From assembly GCA_902521805.1 (NCBI GenBank), contig CABYTL010000001.1, positions 123,167 through 187,166 of the forward strand: a stretch of 64,000 bases of DNA, given 5' to 3'. Below the pieces are notes generated by a model, which was not told where the DNA came from, made no database searches, and was given only the letters and a program-made list of their open reading frames with translations. Positions 28,131 to 35,342 of this stretch are shown piece by piece. Positions within the stretch are counted from its first letter, which is position 1. Each line of letters begins with the position of its first letter. Source of the DNA: an uncultured Pelagibacteraceae bacterium. GTDB lineage: Bacteria > Pseudomonadota > Alphaproteobacteria > Pelagibacterales > Pelagibacteraceae. A program made the position numbers and the translations under genes.

Positions 28131-28227
28131 ATATTATTATAAATTTAAAATGTTATTAATTAATATGTTTATGAATGAAAACTAGCATAAATACACAATT
28201 ATTATAGTCTTTTTTTTATCTTATAAA

Positions 28228-28256
28228 TTGACAATAAAGAAATTAATAAGTATTAA
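28228..28256 (+). promoter_or_regulatory. rplM promoter, near-consensus
   Basis: A perfect -35 TTGACA (28228-28233) and TATTAA (28251-28256) are exactly 17 bases apart. Transcription should start near 28263, only about four bases before the rplM ATG at 28267. This is the best sigma-70 promoter I see in the window. Confidence 0.75.
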
Positions 28257-28266
28257 TCCCGCATCC

Positions 28267-28725
28267 ATGACAAAATTTGTTAAAAAAGCTGAAGTAGACA
28301 GTAAATGGTATGAAATTGATGCTGAAAATGCTGTAGTTGGTAGATTAGCTACTATTATTTCTAAAATCATTAGAGGAAAAAATAAAACTTCATTTACACC
28401 TCATATGGATAACGGAGATTTTGTAATCGTAAAAAATATAAAAAAAATTAAGTTTACCGGAAAAAAATTTCAAAATAAAAAATACTTTAGACACACTGGA
28501 TATCCAGGAGGAATCAAAGTTTCTACACCTGAAAAAATGTTTGAAAAAAAACCGGAAGAGATACTTAAATTAGCTGTCAAAAGAATGTTACCAGGCGGTG
28601 TATTAGGAAAAAAACAACTCACTAAATTAAAGATTTATCAGGGAAATGAACACCCTCATACTTCACAAAACCCAAAAATTATTGAAATTAATACTTTAAA
28701 CAATAAAAACGTAATAAGAAATTAA
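28267..28725 (+). CDS. rplM: 50S ribosomal protein L13
   Basis: L13 is an early-assembling large-subunit protein. The 152-residue sequence has KWYEIDAENAVVGRLATIIS near the start and VKRMLPGGVLGKKQLTKLKIY, KIYQGNEHPH in the second half. An in-frame TTG at 28228 would start inside the promoter -35 box, so the ATG at 28267 is the true start and also matches family length. It precedes rpsI by one base. Confidence 0.96.
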   Translation: MTKFVKKAEVDSKWYEIDAENAVVGRLATIISKIIRGKNKTSFTPHMDNGDFVIVKNIKKIKFTGKKFQNKKYFRHTGYPGGIKVSTPEKMFEKKPEEILKLAVKRMLPGGVLGKKQLTKLKIYQGNEHPHTSQNPKIIEINTLNNKNVIRN

Positions 28726-28726
28726 G

Positions 28727-29164
28727 ATGGAGTCTGCTCAATTTAATACAAAAAAATCAAAATTAAAATTAGATTTTAAAGATAGCAAATATGCTACTGG
28801 TAGAAGAAAAAAATCTATTGCAAAAGTATGGTTGAAGAAAGGTTCTGGCAAAATTTATGTAAATGGAAAACTTTATAATGAATATTTTGTCAGTGAAAGT
28901 CACAAAATGCAAGTTACTAGACCTTTTGAAATTATAAATCAGTCTACTTCCTATGATGTCAGATGCAGTGTAGCTGGTGGTGGACATACAGGTCAAGCAG
29001 GTGCTCTGGTGCTTGGAATTTCTAAAGCATTAGTTTTATTTGATGAAAATTTTAGACCAGTATTAAGAAGTGAAAAACTAACAACAAGAGATCCTAGAGC
29101 AGTTGAAAGAAAAAAACCAGGTAGAAGAAAAGCTAGAAGAAGCTTCCAATTCTCTAAAAGATAA
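28727..29164 (+). CDS. rpsI: 30S ribosomal protein S9
   Basis: S9 contacts the P-site tRNA through its C-terminal tail. The 145-residue protein has YATGRRKKSIAKVWLKKGSGKI, quoted as TGRRKKSIAKVWLK, the AGGGHTGQAGAL core, LTTRDPRAVERKKPGRRKARR in two parts (RDPRAVERKKPG and RRKARR), and ends in FSKR, the conserved terminal SKR. It pairs with rplM as in nearly all bacteria. Confidence 0.97.
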   Translation: MESAQFNTKKSKLKLDFKDSKYATGRRKKSIAKVWLKKGSGKIYVNGKLYNEYFVSESHKMQVTRPFEIINQSTSYDVRCSVAGGGHTGQAGALVLGISKALVLFDENFRPVLRSEKLTTRDPRAVERKKPGRRKARRSFQFSKR

Positions 29165-29181
29165 TTTTTTTAATTTTAAGT

Positions 29182-29190
29182 TGCTATAAT
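29182..29190 (+). promoter_or_regulatory. extended -10 promoter of argC
   Basis: TGCTATAAT is a perfect extended -10 element (TGnTATAAT). Its last base lies only five bases before the argC ATG at 29196, so transcription would begin at or just after the start codon, giving a leaderless mRNA. No Shine-Dalgarno sequence is present. Confidence 0.6.
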
Positions 29191-29195
29191 ATAAA

Positions 29196-30218
29196 ATGTC
29201 CAAACTTAATGTACTAGTTGCCGGATCCAGTGGATATATTGGAATTCAATTAATTAAATTATTGTTAAAACATCGTAATATTAATATTAAATATTTATGT
29301 GGTAATTCATCTATTGGTAAAAAAATATCTTACTTCGATAAAAAAATAAATAACAAAAAATTACCAAAAATTATTAAATTTAATGAGAATTTACTTAATG
29401 AAATAGATGTCGTCTTCACAGCATTACCGCATGGTGAAGCACAAGAAATATCAAAAAAACTTTTAAAAAATAATATTTTAATCGACCTGGCAGCTGATTT
29501 TAGATTAGAAAAAGTATCTGAGTATATTAAATGGTATAAATATCGACATAAAGCACCAGACAAAATTAAAGATTCGATTTATTCTTTGCCTGAAATAAAT
29601 GGAAATAAATTAAAAAAACAAAAAATAATATCTTGTCCAGGATGTTATCCAACTTCGGTATTACTTCCTTTAATTCCATTAATAAAAAAGAATATAATAA
29701 AAACCAACAATATTATAATTGACTCTAAATCAGGTTATTCAGGTGCGGGAAGGGGTGTGCATCAAAAATATAAAGGAAAAAATTTATATGGGTCTTTAGG
29801 TGCATATGGTGTTGGTTTCCACAGACATAATCCTGAAATAGAGCAAATGATAAAAAAATTCACAAATAAAAAATTAAAGTTTTTATTTACTCCTCATATT
29901 TCTCCTATGTTTAGAGGAATTTTAAGCACTATGTATTTAGATTTAAATAAAAATACAAGTACAACAAAAGTAATTAAGATTTTAAATGATTTTTATAAAA
30001 AACACAGATTTGTGAAAATATTAAAATTAAATTCTTTATTAAGTACTAACGATGTCATAAATACAAATTATTGCTATATTTCTGTATGCAAAACAAAATA
30101 TAATAATAGAATTATTCTATTGTCTGCTATTGATAATTTAATTAAAGGAGGAGCAGGTCAGGCAATCCAAAATATGAATATCATGTTTAATTTTAATGTC
30201 ATAGAAGGATTAAAATGA
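29196..30218 (+). CDS. argC: N-acetyl-gamma-glutamyl-phosphate reductase
   Basis: ArgC reduces N-acetylglutamyl phosphate to the semialdehyde in arginine synthesis. The 340-residue protein begins with a dinucleotide-binding VAGSSGYIGIQLIKLL, has the catalytic Cys in ISCPGCYPTSVLLPL, and SKSGYSGAGRG. It follows rpsI, a known alphaproteobacterial arrangement. It overlaps the small lipoprotein gene by four bases. Confidence 0.95.
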   Translation: MSKLNVLVAGSSGYIGIQLIKLLLKHRNINIKYLCGNSSIGKKISYFDKKINNKKLPKIIKFNENLLNEIDVVFTALPHGEAQEISKKLLKNNILIDLAADFRLEKVSEYIKWYKYRHKAPDKIKDSIYSLPEINGNKLKKQKIISCPGCYPTSVLLPLIPLIKKNIIKTNNIIIDSKSGYSGAGRGVHQKYKGKNLYGSLGAYGVGFHRHNPEIEQMIKKFTNKKLKFLFTPHISPMFRGILSTMYLDLNKNTSTTKVIKILNDFYKKHRFVKILKLNSLLSTNDVINTNYCYISVCKTKYNNRIILLSAIDNLIKGGAGQAIQNMNIMFNFNVIEGLK

Positions 30219-30388
30219 AAAAATTACTAATTACAGTATTTTTTTTATCCTCTTGTACATTGAGTCAAGAAAATAAACAAATGAATTTACAAGATTTAAA
30301 TTTTGAAGATAATTTAACAATGAATGAATTTAAGCTTCGTTTAGAAGAATATGCTGTGAATAACTCTTTTCCTAATATTGATAATTAA
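30215..30388 (+). CDS. small lipoprotein of unknown function, 57 residues
   Basis: ATG at 30215 overlaps the argC stop (ATGA), and TAA at 30386-30388 is followed directly by the hom ATG. The product has a lysine start, a hydrophobic core (LLITVFF) and a lipobox LSSC at 11-14, giving a mature lipoprotein of 44 residues with a lipid-modified Cys. The mature part is acidic and helical (MNEFKLRLEEYA). I know no family for it. Tight coupling on both sides and the lipoprotein signal make it a convincing gene. Confidence 0.75.
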   Translation: MKKLLITVFFLSSCTLSQENKQMNLQDLNFEDNLTMNEFKLRLEEYAVNNSFPNIDN

Positions 30389-31683
30389 ATGAGTAAAATA
30401 ATTAATATTGCTATCGTTGGTTTAGGTCAAATAGGATCATATCTTTACAATGAATTAAATCAAAAAAAAAAAGACATAGAAAATAAAACTGGAAAAAAAA
30501 TTAGAATTGTAGGTATATCTGCAAAAAATATAAATAAGAAAAGAAAATTTAAGATTGATAAAAAAATTTTTTATAAAAACCCATTGAATCTTTTAAAAGA
30601 TAAAAAGGTAGATATCTTATTTGAAGTTATTGGTTTATCCGATGGAATTTCTAAAAGAATTGTAGAAAAAGCAATAAAAAAAAAAAGTAAATGTTATTAC
30701 ACCAAATAAAGCTCTTATAGCTAAACATGGAGATTACCTAGCAAATTTAGCCGAGAAATATAAAGTAAATTTAGAATTTGAAGCATCAGTTGCAGGTGGA
30801 ATACCAATATTAAGAACAATAAAAGAGGGATTAGCTACCAACAAATTAACCAAAATTTATGGAATTCTAAACGGAACAACTAATTATATTTTAACTGAAA
30901 TGGAAAATACGAATGAATCATTTCAAAAAGTTTTAAAAAAGGCACAAGCTCTTGGATATGCAGAGCCTATAAATCCAAAATTAGATCTTAATGGTTTTGA
31001 TGCATTTGCTAAAGTAAGAATCTTGTCTGCTTTATCTTTTAATAATAAAATTTCGAAACATAAATGCATAATGGAAGGCATTGAAAATATAAATTTAAAA
31101 GACATTAAGATTGCAAATCAATTAAACTTGAGAATAAAATTATTGGGAATATCAGAAATGATAAATAATAAATTATTTGAAACAGTTCATCCATGTCTTG
31201 TAAACAAGAACTCTTATATCGGAAATGTTAATGGAGTAATGAATGCAGTAATAATGGAGGGAAAACCAATAGGCCAAAGTGTTATGCAAGGAGAGGGCGC
31301 TGGCCCAGGACCAACATCATCTTCACTATTATCTGATCTTTTGTCTATTTTGCGAGGTAATATTAAAAGACCTTTTGGAATATCATCTATTAATAGAAAA
31401 AAAAATAACTAGTTACAACAGTGATGATTATACAAACTCTCTATATTTAAGATTTGAAGTGAAAGATAAACCTGGTGTTTTGTCTTTCATTACAAAAAGG
31501 TTGGCTAAATATAAAATTTCAATTCAAAGAATTATTCAAACACCGGATAAAAAAAAGAAAAATGCTACAATCGTAATAATAACCCACAAAACGTCGGAAT
31601 TAAATTCAAAAAATTGCTTATCAATTTTCAAAAAAAATAAAAATATTCTTAAATTTCCAACATTAATTAGACTTTATAATTAA
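30389..31683 (+). pseudogene. hom: homoserine dehydrogenase, broken by two one-base poly(A) frameshifts
   Basis: Homoserine dehydrogenase reduces aspartate semialdehyde to homoserine for Thr and Met. Three frames together make the complete enzyme. The NAD domain (30389-30686) has VGLGQIGSYL. The catalytic part (30687-31405) has VITPNKALIAKHG, EASVAGGIPI and GILNGTTNYIL. A C-terminal ACT domain (to 31683) has LRFEVKDKPGVLSFI. Frame changes lie at A11 (30676-30686) and A9 (31397-31405), and removing one A from each restores one reading frame. The rest is well conserved, so this may be a sequencing error or a slippage-tolerated gene rather than a dead one. Confidence 0.88.
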
Positions 31684-32579
31684 TGGAAATCTATATAAAG
31701 ATTTTTGAGGTTATTTTCCCTGTTTTTTTTGTCATTGGAGTTGGTTATTATTTGGGTAAAAAAAGCCCTAAATTTGATACTACTTTTATAACTAATTTTG
31801 CTGGAAATATTGGTACACCGGCGATGATTTTTTATACAGTTACAACCACAGGAATTACACTAAGTATTTTTATTCATTATTTCATTTATGCATTAATTAT
31901 GATTGGTGGATTCGCTATAATTGGACTTTTACTTCTTTTTTTTCTTAGAAAAGATCTTAGTATGGAACTACCACCCTTAATACTTCCAAATACAGGTAAT
32001 ATGGGTATTCCAATTTGTCTTTTTGCATATGGAACAGAAGGTCTTGGTGTTGCCTCTGCCATTGCTTCTGTTATTATTCTATTCCACTTCACACTAGGTG
32101 TTTTTTTAGCAAAAAAAAATTTCTCTTTTGATATTTTAATTAAAAGTCCACCTGTGTATGCGATCATTATATCTGTTTTCTTTTTATATTTTGAAATTGA
32201 CACCCCTTTATTTCTTGAGAACACAACATTCCTTTTAACTTACGCGACAATTTTTTTAGTTTTAATGTCATTAGGTATTGCTCTGACAAAATTCAAGTTT
32301 TCTCTAAAAAACTCAATTATACTTTCTATATGTAGAGTTATAATAGGACCCTTAATTGCATTTACCGTGATTTATAATTTCAATTTATCAGGATTAGCTG
32401 CTGGAGTATTACTTATTCAGAGTGCAATGCCTAGTGCGATATTGAATTATCTTGTTGGAAGTATGTATTCACCAAAAAAAATTGTTGATAGTGTTGCAAG
32501 TACTATTGTCGTTTCAACTCTCATGTCTTTCATAACTATTCCAATTGTTGTATTCTTTGCTTTAAAATACTTTAATTAA
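31683..32579 (+). CDS. AEC-family transporter (auxin efflux carrier superfamily)
   Basis: The 298-residue protein has about ten membrane segments and the family pattern: FVIGVGYYLGKK in the first third, LPNTGNMGIPICLFAYG at the central discontinuous helix, and SAMPSAILNYLVGSMY near the C terminus. Bacterial members move malonate, malate or other small organic anions; the substrate here cannot be told. It shares TAATG with hom. Confidence 0.85.
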   Translation: MEIYIKIFEVIFPVFFVIGVGYYLGKKSPKFDTTFITNFAGNIGTPAMIFYTVTTTGITLSIFIHYFIYALIMIGGFAIIGLLLLFFLRKDLSMELPPLILPNTGNMGIPICLFAYGTEGLGVASAIASVIILFHFTLGVFLAKKNFSFDILIKSPPVYAIIISVFFLYFEIDTPLFLENTTFLLTYATIFLVLMSLGIALTKFKFSLKNSIILSICRVIIGPLIAFTVIYNFNLSGLAAGVLLIQSAMPSAILNYLVGSMYSPKKIVDSVASTIVVSTLMSFITIPIVVFFALKYFN

Positions 32580-32599
32580 TCTATATCCTTCTTTAATAG

Positions 32600-33451
32600 A
32601 TGAAGGCTATAACTTTTAATTTATTGGCTTGGGTAATGCTTCCAATTATGGACGGATTTGCAAAATATTTAAGTGCAGATCTACCAGTTTTACAAATTAC
32701 TTGGGCAAGATATTTTTTTACTGTTGCTTTTACTCTACCGATCATGTTTTTCTTTTTTAGGCAAAATTTAGTTTGGACCGATAAACCTAAATTACAGTTT
32801 ATTAGAGGTTTAATCTTACTCTGTGCAAACATTTGTTTCTTTTATGCAATATCAGTCATATCTTTGGCTAAGGCATTAACTTTAGCATTTATTGCTCCAT
32901 TAATTGTTACCGCTTTCTCACCGATATTTCTTAAAGAAAAAGTTGGTTTTAGAAGATGGGCAGCAGTAATTATTGGATTTATAGGTTCTTTAGTAGTTAT
33001 TAGACCAGGATTTGTTGAAATTAATTTAGCAAGTTTAGCTGCGCTTGGTACAGGAGTTATGTATGGATTTTATTTAATTATTACTCGTAAACTTAGCACC
33101 TCAGACAATCCATTATTAACTTTATTATTAACTGGAGTAGTAGGGGCCATAATAATATCGGTTGTAATGCCATTTGTGTGGGTTAAGCCTAGTTTAAATC
33201 AGTGGTCTATGATGGCTGCCATAGGTATATTTGCCTGTATAGGGCACTTATTCCTAATATTGTCTCTCAAATACGCTGATGCTTCTAAATTAGCTCCATT
33301 TAGCTACTTTGAAATCATTACAAACATCATTATAGGCTATTATTTCTTTAGTGATTTCCCAGATAATTGGACTTTTCTTGGATTATTTATTATTGTACTA
33401 AGTGGCATCTACATCTCAAGAAGAGAGAAGATAATTAAAAAACTAAATTAA
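32600..33451 (+). CDS. EamA/DMT-superfamily transporter
   Basis: The 283-residue protein has ten membrane segments made of two EamA repeats. Typical pieces are ITWARYFFTVAF, SLAKALTLAFIAPLIVTAFSP (quoted as ALTLAFIAPLIVTAF), GFIGSLVVIRPGF and ASKLAPFSYFEII. The family exports amino acids and other metabolites; the substrate is not predictable. It follows the AEC transporter after 20 bases and is the last gene before the gene-poor stretch. Confidence 0.87.
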   Translation: MKAITFNLLAWVMLPIMDGFAKYLSADLPVLQITWARYFFTVAFTLPIMFFFFRQNLVWTDKPKLQFIRGLILLCANICFFYAISVISLAKALTLAFIAPLIVTAFSPIFLKEKVGFRRWAAVIIGFIGSLVVIRPGFVEINLASLAALGTGVMYGFYLIITRKLSTSDNPLLTLLLTGVVGAIIISVVMPFVWVKPSLNQWSMMAAIGIFACIGHLFLILSLKYADASKLAPFSYFEIITNIIIGYYFFSDFPDNWTFLGLFIIVLSGIYISRREKIIKKLN

Positions 33452-33882
33452 TAGGTATTATTTATTTACTAATATCTAAAGTACTACATTAAGTATTTAT
33501 TTTAAACTATTGTTTTTATTGAATTTTATATATTATAAAGTATTATAAAATTAAGACTTATTTAGAATATAAATATACTTAATTTGATATAATAGGTTCT
33601 GAGATATTGTTAAATTATGAAAAATGTAAAAAATCCAATAAAATATAGCATTTTTAACCATAACAAATATAAAATTAATTGAAAAACAGGGTGGTCTAAA
33701 AGTGTTGATATAGTTGAATAGTAGAGAGATGCACTAATTGAATATACCATTTAAACGGCCGTAGAGGGGTCTATTTTAAGTGTAAGCTTATATATGGTAC
33801 AACTGAAGGGTGAACTTTGCTATTTTAAAACAAATAAGGTAAAAACATTAAAAAACGTTGATTTTACTGACTTTTTTAATGT
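33452..33882. other. 431-base gene-poor stretch with a decayed reading frame and a hairpin
   Basis: No intact gene is visible. The first 160 bases are plain AT-rich DNA. From ATG 33617, one frame runs to TAG 33899-33901 with only four internal stops at three places (TGA, TAG TAG, TAA) over 94 codons. Its last 47 codons are open, which could be the remains of a small gene. Bases about 33690-33830 are less AT-rich and include the palindrome ACGGCCGT, so a small RNA is also possible. I could not match it to tmRNA, SRP RNA or 6S RNA. Confidence 0.4.
33845..33882. repeat. 11-base perfect inverted repeat, possible second terminator
   Basis: ACATTAAAAAA (33845-33855) pairs exactly with TTTTTTAATGT (33872-33882) around a 16-base loop. 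It lies directly downstream of the ogt terminator on the minus strand and is followed there by a further T run, so the two hairpins may act in tandem. Confidence 0.5.
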
Positions 33883-33905
33883 AAAAAAAGCCCTAAAATA
33901 GGGCT
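33883..33905 (-). terminator. intrinsic terminator of the MGMT gene
   Basis: On the minus strand AGCCCTA, a TTT loop and TAGGGCT form a perfect seven-base GC-containing stem followed by six T. It overlaps the stop codon of the MGMT gene. This is the clearest rho-independent terminator in the window. Confidence 0.75.
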
Positions 33906-34173
33906 AAATCGCTACCTTTTCAGATCTAAGTAATTTGACCTTTTGTTTAATTCCACCTCTCCCAGAGTAACCTCCAAGACCTCCGTCAGATCTAATCACT
34001 CTATGACAAGGTATTTTTGGGGCATATGGGTTTTTAGCACAAGCATTAGCCACAGCACGAGCTGATTTAGGGCTTTTGATGCCAATAGCCACCTGTTTAT
34101 AAGTTTTTACCTTACCTTTTGGTATTGTTTTAAGGTATTTCCAGACTTTTAATTGAAATTTTGTTCCCTGCAC
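33904..34173 (-). CDS. minimal methylated-DNA--protein-cysteine methyltransferase (MGMT family)
   Basis: MGMT proteins remove alkyl groups from O6 of guanine. The 89-residue protein, starting at GTG, consists only of the DNA-binding/active-site domain: KYLKTIPKGKVKTYKQVA, the Arg finger in SARAVANACAKNP, and the acceptor Cys in IPCHRVIRSDGGLGGYSG. The normal N-terminal domain is missing. Because Cys is kept, it is not an alkyltransferase-like (Trp) protein by sequence, though its size is similar. It follows a small membrane protein gene by six bases. Confidence 0.82.
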   Translation of the reverse strand: MQGTKFQLKVWKYLKTIPKGKVKTYKQVAIGIKSPKSARAVANACAKNPYAPKIPCHRVIRSDGGLGGYSGRGGIKQKVKLLRSEKVAI

Positions 34174-34179
34174 TGATTT

Positions 34180-34356
34180 TTATCGTGGAATTAATAAAAT
34201 TATGTAACTTACAAAGAAAATAATAGCCATTATAGAAAGAAATATTGTATTGAAGCTCTTTCCAGTGTTTCTGTATTGAATAAAAGTTAATATAACGAAA
34301 CCAATCGAACTAATTAAAAACCATACTGCAGGAATTTCTCCATCAATTGAACCCAT
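34180..34356 (-). CDS. small two-helix membrane protein of unknown function, 58 residues
   Basis: ATG at 34354-34356 (minus strand) opens a 58-codon frame ending TAA at 34180. The product has two hydrophobic segments, about 9-23 (VWFLISSIGFVILTF) and 39-57 (FLSIMAIIFFVSYIILLI), joined by a polar loop QYRNTGKSFN. No family is recognised. It is probably co-transcribed with the MGMT gene and diverges from the recombinase. Confidence 0.6.
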   Translation of the reverse strand: MGSIDGEIPAVWFLISSIGFVILTFIQYRNTGKSFNTIFLSIMAIIFFVSYIILLIPR

Positions 34357-34375
34357 AATTTTTTAATTTAAACTA

Positions 34376-34404
34376 TTGACATTAAAAATCACCTATAATA
34401 TAAC
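34376..34404 (+). promoter_or_regulatory. promoter of the tyrosine recombinase gene
   Basis: A consensus -35 TTGACA (34376-34381) and TATAAC (34399-34404) are 17 bases apart. The last two bases of the -10 overlap the left arm of the inverted repeat at 34403-34431, so a protein bound there would block transcription. Confidence 0.7.
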
Positions 34405-34431
34405 TTCCGATAATTAATGGTTATCGGAAGT
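34403..34431. repeat. perfect 11-7-11 inverted repeat, dif-like candidate recombination site or operator
   Basis: ACTTCCGATAA (34403-34413) and TTATCGGAAGT (34421-34431) are exact inverted copies around TTAATGG. Arm length, the 6-8 base centre and the inner ATAA...TTAT ends are those of tyrosine-recombinase core sites such as dif. It lies between the -10 box and the ATG of a tyrosine recombinase. That it is a crossover site is inference; an operator or mRNA hairpin is also possible. Confidence 0.65.
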
Positions 34432-34435
34432 ATAT

Positions 34436-35342
34436 ATGAATAATTTAATAACTGACGTAAAAAGCTTAGAAATAGAAACTATTAAAAATTTAAAGAATTC
34501 AAAAGCTAATAATACCTTAAGAGCTTATCAATCTGATTTTAGAGATTTTTCAGCTTTCTGTGCAAAAAATGGATTAACTGCAATCCCAACAAAGCCAAAA
34601 ATTATTGCTCTCTACATTACACATCTTTCAAAAACATCAAAATTTAGCACATTAAAAAGAAGAATAGCCTCCATAAGTGTTATTCATAAGTTAAAAGGAC
34701 ATTATCTTGATACTAAACATCCAATAATAATGGAAAATTTACATGGGATTAAAAGAACTTTAGGATCAAGACAAAAAGCAAAAAAAACCATTATTAATCA
34801 ATGATTTAAAATTAATAATTAAAGTAATAAATGAAAAAAAAATTAGAGATAAAGCATTAATTTTAATCGGATTTGCAGGTGGATTCAGAAGGTCTGAATT
34901 AGTAAATATCGATTATGAAGATATTGAATTTGTTCATGAAGGTGTAAAAATTCTAATTAAAAGGTCTAAAACAGATCAATCTGGAGAAGGGATTATCAAG
35001 GCGATCCCCTACTTCGAAAATAAAGAATTCTGCCCTGTATTATCACTTAAAACCTATATCAAAGAAAAATTTTCCTTTAAAAATGTAGGAAAAGTTTTTG
35101 ATATATCAGATAAATCTGTAGCACTTATAATAAAAAAATATGCAGAAAAAGCTGGTTTAGATTCATCTAAATATGCAGGACATAGTTTGAGATCAGGCTT
35201 TGCAACAACAGCAGCAGAATTTGGAGCAGAAGAAAGAAATATAATGGCTATGACAGGTCATAAGACCACTCAAATGGTAAGAAGATATATTCAAGAAGCA
35301 AATTTATTTAAGAATAATGCACTAAATAAAATAAAGATCTAA
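34436..35342 (+). pseudogene. tyrosine recombinase/integrase, split by a one-base poly(A) frameshift
   Basis: Tyrosine recombinases cut and rejoin DNA at specific sites. The first frame (34436 to about 34787) is the N-terminal SAM-like DNA-binding domain (NNTLRAYQSDFRDFSAFC). The second (34788-35342) is the catalytic domain with every key residue: Arg in GGFRRSELVNI, Lys in RSKTDQSGEG, HxxR in GHSLRSGFATT, His in TGHKTTQM and Tyr in VRRYIQ. An eight-A run (34780-34787) puts them out of frame by one base; seven A would restore a protein of about 300 residues. It converges on the GT11 gene with a four-base overlap. Confidence 0.85.

Noticed and set aside
28121..28227. SAM riboswitch (SAM-II or SAM-V type) in the metY leader
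   Set aside because: Such switches are known in marine alphaproteobacteria, but I find no GC-rich P1 stem or the GCUAAA-type pseudoknot segment in this AT-rich leader.
33660..33830. tmRNA, SRP RNA or 6S RNA in the gap at 33452-33882
   Set aside because: No SRP GGAAGCA-type domain, tRNA-like acceptor, tag-coding segment or long 6S hairpin can be recognised.
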